Shown: positions 58,301-64,000 of the stretch, in pieces
How the letters are laid out: every line of letters begins with the position of its first letter
Numbering within the stretch: position 1 is the first letter of the stretch
NCBI RefSeq assembly: GCF_910592395.1
Contig: NC_088316.1
Coordinates: 16,120,001-16,184,000 of the forward strand
Direction of reading: 5' to 3'
Length of the DNA stretch: 64,000 bases
From: Lineus longissimus
Taxonomy: Eukaryota; Nemertea; Pilidiophora; Heteronemertea; Lineidae
Made by a program: the position numbers and the translations under genes
The notes under the pieces: generated by a model
Databases searched by the model: none
What the model was told of the DNA's origin: nothing
The model's input: only the letters and a program-made list of their open reading frames with translations

Positions 58301-61300
58301 TGCATTTCAAATCTAAATGTATGATTTAAAGCAGCTGTAGCATCACGTTGTGTGACACAGCAAACTGCATGTAGAACAACAGTACATTGTACACTGATTA
58401 CCGGCATTGCTAAAAAAGGAGTAAGAAGAGGGAACATGTATGGAGAAGGGTGATCAATCTGCGCTAGATCCAAAAAATTGTGTCACTGGATTTAGTGATA
58501 GCTTCTACAATAGAAGAAGGTAAGTAGAGGGGAAATTATATGGAGAAGGAGGTCGTTCACCTGATCGAAGCCGAGGACCCAAGAAAATCATTTCGGTTGA
58601 CCACAAGTACGCCTCGCTAATTCCTTTTTCAGCAAGACTGGTACTGCTTTATTCGTTACGTTGTACAATTTATATAAGAATATTCCTTCAAGTACAGTCG
58701 AGCCATATTGATAGCAGGGATCGGAACAAAGACACATGAAATCAAAATTGACGACAAGTACATGTATACATTATACTAGGACTCTATTGGTAGCAAAATA
58801 GCTTCGTTGGTGATCAACAAGATCGTGGAGGAACTATGCAAGTAGCATGCCATTGCTAAAGATAAACCCTCAACTTACTCAATTCCCATATTGAGCTGTG
58901 TGACGAAGATGAACTGGCATAATGCATTCATGGCTAAGCCAGAAAACCCAATGAACATTATGGGCCGGACCACATTCTGGAAAAAAGTGAGAATGTAATT
59001 TTGATAACTTAAGTTAGCTTAGGAAAAATAATTTGATAACCCCAGAAGGTACATGCTGAGTATGAATATATATATTTATGCATACGCAATGTACTCTTGA
59101 AACTACATGTACATGCAGAGATATGCATAACAACATATTGGGTCTTATTAAAAAACACCCTCCCTATATCAGTTTTGATTTTTTTTTGATTTTTCAGTCT
59201 GTAAAACATTACCTGATTCCTGAGATATTTGCTCAGGATGGAATATGTAAACTGTGCCTAAAAAAGAAATAAAATAATTTAAAACATTGGTTTTTTCAAT
59301 TTTACAAAACACTGCGAGAAACTTCAGATTTAAGATTAATGACACCCATTCTAAGTTATTCGTTTTGCCAGTTAAGATCGACATCATATCCTGGACTTTT
59401 GTGAGAATATCAAAATATGGAGTATTTCTTAACTGTGCGAAAGACTTCATACTAGTAAATGGTAAATCGGTCGCATATTCGTATGATCTATCGCTACTCT
59501 GGTCTATTGTTATAGGACATGCATTCCCCACGCTAAACGGTCGATGCTTATCGCGATTGGGCATGCACCGTGCAATACATCGTACATACAATGTACATGA
59601 ATGTCCTCCCGTAATGGAAGAATTTTCGTCCTTCATATGTTCCTATTGCTCATTTTCCAATTTACATACCGGTAGTGCTGGCAAAAATATCAATGCGTAT
59701 CTGCCGGAGATCCTGAAATTGAGAAATAGAAAAGAAAATGAAAGTAAAGAAATCACTCTCTTTAACTTTCGGCTTTGACAATTTTTCAGAATCAGAAGGA
59801 TGAAAATATTTCTGAGTCTAAATATTTTTTTTACTTGTTTTTTTCTGCTCAAAATGAAGAAACATCATGAGCCCCCAAATTTTTTGGCTTATGAAAAAAT
59901 TCAACTCTGAAGGATGAAAATTTTTTCTAAGTATATACATCGTGTACATTACATCACTTACTCTGCAATTTCTGGCTGCTGTCCCATTAAAATGAGGACG
60001 CTCTCGGTATTTACGAGGAAGGCATAGCTTGGTAAGACAGTAATCATAAGTATAACCAAAGCTCGTTGAAGATATAAACCCACTTTTTTCTTGTTGGAAC
60101 TGCCAAAGGCCTGTGAAGAGACGGACGAAAGAAAATGTTATCAACGACAAGAAAAGTCAAACATTTCCAATGAAGAGGTTGTTTTTGAATGCACTAAGTA
60201 TGACATTGGTGATATAGCACTCATTGAGAACATGGCCGAAATGTAAAATCAGATGCGTGTAATCTCGTCTGATGGTAGTCTGAGCAAATCGCCTTCTCAA
60301 CTGGCCGGACGCTGCTTCTTGGACACATTCGCCTCAATTGTAACTTCTCAACCATTCCTCGCAGAGAACCCATCCCCAAATATTTTATGCGGAGAAGTTG
60401 CCTGTTCTCTTGGTCGATATATATAGAGCATTATGCTGTGTGTGGTCGTTATTTGTGTAGACCTTACCTGGGAAAAAAGGGTATCACAAGCAGTTGCCAT
60501 TCCCTGGCCAATCATAATTCCGAAAATATTGAGAATCTGTAGAAGAAGAAAGGAAAGAATACAAAGTCTCGGCATAGAAAAATGACATCAACGTTGGTCG
60601 AAACCTTTCACTAACTACATGTAGGCGTTGTTGCATGAATCGAAAAATAAGAGTCCATGTTTTCCTTCTTTGCTATCATATTCTCAGGACTAGGTCCTTC
60701 CAGCCATTTATTTATGAACAGTTCTTGAACTATGGGCCAGGAATAATACATGGGGACTACATGTAAGTTTATAAACACGCGCGCCAAGCAGCGATCTGGT
60801 CGCCACTTATGAAGCTTGCATTAACCTACCGTGTTGGCCAGTCCTACACCATCAAGATAAATAGTTCCTAGCTGTCCGGCAAATATCAAACTGATTGGGC
60901 CCATTAACATGAAGAATATAGCAACCAACACCTAGAAAAGATGGACGTTTACAGCCTTAAGTACGGAAACCAAGGCCAGGATCCTTTGTCGGAAAGTGGA
61001 AATTGGGACTTGAATATCTCAAATCTTGGGGTATTTTGTTCACATTGTTCCAAATTCAACATATTTATAGATCTGTGGCAGCTCGGTCGTTTTGTCTCCT
61101 AGTCTCATTTCACACATAGATATGTGTAAAATGATGGCTTAAAAGCAATGCAGGCCCCAGCCTTTTTCTGTTCGTGAGGTACATATACTTCTTACGTCAG
61201 TCTACGGTCACGTCAAAGCAGTTTGATGATCATAATAACGTGAACTTATGTCGTTAGGGTCCAATTTTACACTGCTCACGATTCAACTCACCATGGACCA

Positions 61301-62246
61301 AGCGATGTTGAAGACTTCCCATAGTTCGCTGAAATACCAATGAGGAATGAACCCGAAGCGTTTCTTGCCGGACACCTCGCAATCGTCTATCCCTGAAAAT
61401 GGTACGATAGGCCCTATTTCACAAAATGCACCAACTATGAACGGGTAACTTGCAGTCAACGTGAAGTCTGTTGTGGGTAAAATTAAAAGTACATGTACAC
61501 GACATAGTGAAAGATGTCCAAAATAAATTTACGACATGCGGTATGGTGTAGATGGTGACGGTATTGATCCGCCGATGGAGGGGTCACCTAGACGACATCT
61601 GAATGCATATTCGGTGGCCCAGAAGATTCGCCGGTATCTGGATGACTACATCCAGGCCCACCTTTTAGGTCACGTCCATGCCCAGACACCTACTGTAGCG
61701 TACGCGCGGAGATATCGAATTCATCCACGGACCATTGGGGACTGGTTAGCGAATGAGGATGATATCAGGAATTCGTGGCAATACATGTACATGTGAAACG
61801 GCTCAGGACCAGCAAATACTAAGCACAAGAGCGATAATTTCATATTCACCAATACTTCACATGAAACAATTTATCAAAATTCTGATCGGACAAACGCTTC
61901 ACACAAGTCTCAGTTAATTATCGGTACTATTGAGTCATCATTATCCTGCTACTATTGTGCAGGAATAGTTAGACCAATTATATAATCTCAGTCGAAGGGT
62001 TATTAATGCCCCATCTCGACCCCGCTATTGTTGGAGAAAAAAATTACAACCAAAAATTCAAATGAGGCCCGAGTCAGATGGCAAGCTGTGCGAGGAACTA
62101 CTGTATGCATGCATAGAAAATGAAAATTGTTTTATAAAGAATCATATAAAAAATACAGACTTGCTGATTAGCTCACCTAGGTCTATGTGTAGTGACCCAT
62201 AATCCGATACGCCGTCGTTTCGTAGCTTTTTCTCATCGGGTGACAT
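55369..62246 (-). CDS. SLC47A1: MATE family organic cation/H+ exporter (SLC47-type)
   Basis: Plasma-membrane antiporter that exports organic cations in exchange for protons (family knowledge). Exons, 5' to 3' on the - strand: 62246-62177, 61392-61292, 60931-60830, 60536-60468, 60110-59962, 59712-59670, 59257-59213, 58976-58879, 58231-57952, 57597-57413, 57222-57153, 56853-56721, 56448-56354, 56196-56079, 55703-55369. They join in frame to 630 codons plus stop; human MATE1 has 570. Recognisable segments: MGPISLIFAGQLG (helix 1), ATACDTLFSQAFGS with the family Q-x-G-S turn, PALPAQFTYSILSKYLRNQ, GWTWELFQDWGSFLKLA, LQFWAFEAGT, IRVGHLLGA, GVLRGCGRQ, and a last helix LFLLCALFVLGLGIFARLYF followed by an extracellular tail with NGT, NDT, NFS and NNS glycosylation-type sites. 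Three of the four glutamates important in human MATE1 are changed (see findings). The symbol marks the family, not orthology to one vertebrate paralogue. Confidence 0.95.
61536..61796 (+). CDS. Small ORF with helix-turn-helix-like segment, intronic and antisense to MATE
   Basis: An 86-codon frame in the first MATE intron on the opposite strand. The middle reads SVAQKIRRYLDDYIQAHLL, then TPTVAYARRYRIHPRTIGDW. The last part resembles the recognition helix of transposase or pogo/CENP-B type DNA-binding domains, where a basic residue-rich helix is followed by a turn and T-I-x-x-W. Its base composition is clearly more GC-rich than the flanking intron, as expected for coding sequence. It ends in the repeat string TACATGTACATG before TGA, so the C-terminus may be truncated. 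A transposon fragment or a small domesticated gene are both possible. The family is not certain. Confidence 0.4.
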   Translation: MRYGVDGDGIDPPMEGSPRRHLNAYSVAQKIRRYLDDYIQAHLLGHVHAQTPTVAYARRYRIHPRTIGDWLANEDDIRNSWQYMYM

Positions 62247-64000
62247 TTTGTGATTTTGGTCAAGTGCTCCCAGTTACTTATCTGGAATATATCTGAGGAA
62301 AAGTTAGTAATATTTTAAATACTTTATCGGACTTTCAACCAACTTACTCATTAGGAATACACAATGCCTGCTTCATTCCTGATGGCTATAGGACTTTTCT
62401 ACCCCTGATATATGGATATACACATTTCGTCTCGAATCTTCGGTCTGAATTTTCTCATATGTTACTTTAAGGACAAACCCGATAACACAGTGTTAAATAA
62501 ATGCACATTCACGCCATGGGTGGTTTCGTAATGTTGACGATAATATCTATCTATCAATGTGTTCTATTTAGAATCCAGAGCAAGTGATACATTTACTCTG
62601 GTTTCGCTGATTTAAAAAAGCTTTTAAATCATTCATGCATGCACATCTGCACTTTTACTGGGCCACTCGATATACAAGTAAGAAATCGTGCAGGTATTTT
62701 TTCATAACACATTACTTATTTTCACCAATAATAAAATAGATAATTGTTCAACAATTTACTATACAAGTAATTTACCGGTAGGCCCTCATGCCGGTATCAT
62801 CTGACTACTCTGGACAACGGATCTAGCAAGCCTAATAGAAACGGACACATGACTGTATCATTTTTTGAGACACCCGGTGATATTACATTTATAATCGATT
62901 TCCGCAACGACACCATTTCGATGCTGAAGACGCATTCACTGTAGTGATACATTGTATTTAGATAACAGTATCATACTACGCATGCCTCACCACAGAGTTA
63001 TTATCAATATCATTACAATTATCATCATCATTATATATTTGCCAGGAAAATGTTAGTGAAATAATAGGTGTATAAAGGTAAATTGGTTGCGATGGTGGTT
63101 GTGATGGTGGCGGTGGTGGTGGTGGTGGTTTCGGTAGTGGTGGTGGTGGTGGTGGTGGGGGGGGGGGGGGCTAGCTAACCCCTGATGCAATTGTCTTCTA
63201 TTTTAATAGGGACTCCGGAATAATGGAAGGGATGACTTTCCGCGAGCCTATAGCTTTCCCCCTAGCTTTTACAGATTTTGGCCTTCTTCTTACCTTGTTA
63301 TTTGTTATGAAGAAAATTTGATCCAATGACAGTAGAAGCCTTCCAAGACTATCCAAGTACTTGTAATATGGGTAGTCCAATCGGCAACGGCTTTGAAAAT
63401 TTAAAAGAAGCATCGACCGATATTCATTACCACCGCGGAGTTTTCCTTCAGATTAGTACATTGCTTTCCTTCACACTATTTACTACGTATCAAGGAAAGT
63501 ATAGACAATGACTTGTTAAATAATATCGTTGAGGTCAAAATATAGATTAAACGTTGTGTGTCATACAGGGCTCATGACAATGACCCCTAAGTGTCTGTTG
63601 ATAGCGCTGATGTTGATAGTCGATATTTGTTTTAACGCCGTGTCATTAAATTTTTTAATAACATCGTATTTCAGTTATTGATCGAAGGTTATAAGTTATC
63701 AAAATGCTTTATATGTCGTGAGAAAGTATGGCAGCTGGATTTGGTTCAAATTTTGCTTATATATACATGTACATGTACATCAGGTCATCATTAGATAATC
63801 ATCACATATGAAACGTTACAACAATTGAATATCATAGCCCCGTGAAAAAAAATTAAACTGGCAATCCTGCGAACCTGGTTTTAGGGACATTACCTATCAT
63901 AAGCCTCAGCCCGCATCCCCCAGTGACTGTTGGTCAAAGGCGGCGTGTGTTCGCCACATCAATATGTTTGGTTATGATTAGGCCGACATCACGGTTAATG
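62247..64000. other. Region upstream of the MATE gene
   Basis: About 1.75 kb with the MATE 5' untranslated region and promoter side, a GGT/poly-G tract at 63092-63170 and a TACATG repeat near 63766-63780. I see no canonical TATA box at a convincing distance and no exon of a further gene. Confidence 0.5.
63092..63170. repeat. (GGT)n microsatellite ending in a poly-G run
   Basis: Imperfect GGT units, broken by TTTCGGTAGT, followed by about 14 G. It could form G-quadruplexes on the + strand. Confidence 0.92.

Noticed and set aside
59287-59778. 163-codon + strand frame
   Set aside because: It runs antisense across MATE exon 59670-59712 and its intron, has no recognisable domain, and the - strand exons there are well supported.

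Overview
The window is nuclear DNA of an animal. Genes are split into many short exons by GT-AG introns, gene density is low, and intergenic DNA is AT-rich and full of foldback elements and minisatellites. Every recognisable protein is metazoan. The divergence from vertebrate proteins and the abundant TACATGTA-type strings suggest a marine invertebrate, perhaps a lophotrochozoan, but the sequence alone does not prove the phylum.

Layout: (1) 1-13,879, + strand: an INPP4-type inositol polyphosphate 4-phosphatase, cut by the left window edge, with an N-terminal PH domain, a C2 domain and the catalytic CX5R loop. (2) 13,880-18,560: intergenic, with two large foldback elements and two decayed copies of a Tc1/mariner-like MITE. 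(3) 18,586-37,537, + strand: a complete KIDINS220/ARMS gene. Its 23 exons join in frame to 1,802 codons: 11 ankyrin repeats, a KAP P-loop NTPase with membrane segments, a SAM-like domain and a Ser-rich tail. Its first intron holds a 421-codon open frame that looks like an alternative first exon. (4) 37,538-40,475: 3' region with a 72-bp minisatellite. (5) 40,476-41,672, - strand: an intronless class A GPCR closest to histamine H3/H4 receptors. (6) 41,673-55,368: about 13.7 kb with no convincing gene, but several tandem arrays and a well-preserved MITE. (7) 55,369-62,246, - strand: a 15-exon MATE (SLC47-type) exporter of 630 codons, with a helix-turn-helix-like ORF on the other strand in its first intron. 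(8) 62,247-64,000: intergenic, with a GGT/poly-G microsatellite.

The genes do not form an operon or an obvious functional unit. Two are signalling scaffolds or enzymes (phosphoinositide turnover, neurotrophin/PKD-type scaffold), one is an aminergic receptor and one an organic-cation exporter. The most interesting points are about isoforms: two mutually exclusive 103-nt exons in INPP4, and, in KIDINS220, an alternative first exon of about 406 codons, a tandemly duplicated membrane-hairpin exon and a 33-codon cassette carrying protein kinase D-type sites. All exon boundaries were read by eye from splice consensus, reading phase and similarity to known families; no transcript or database search was available.
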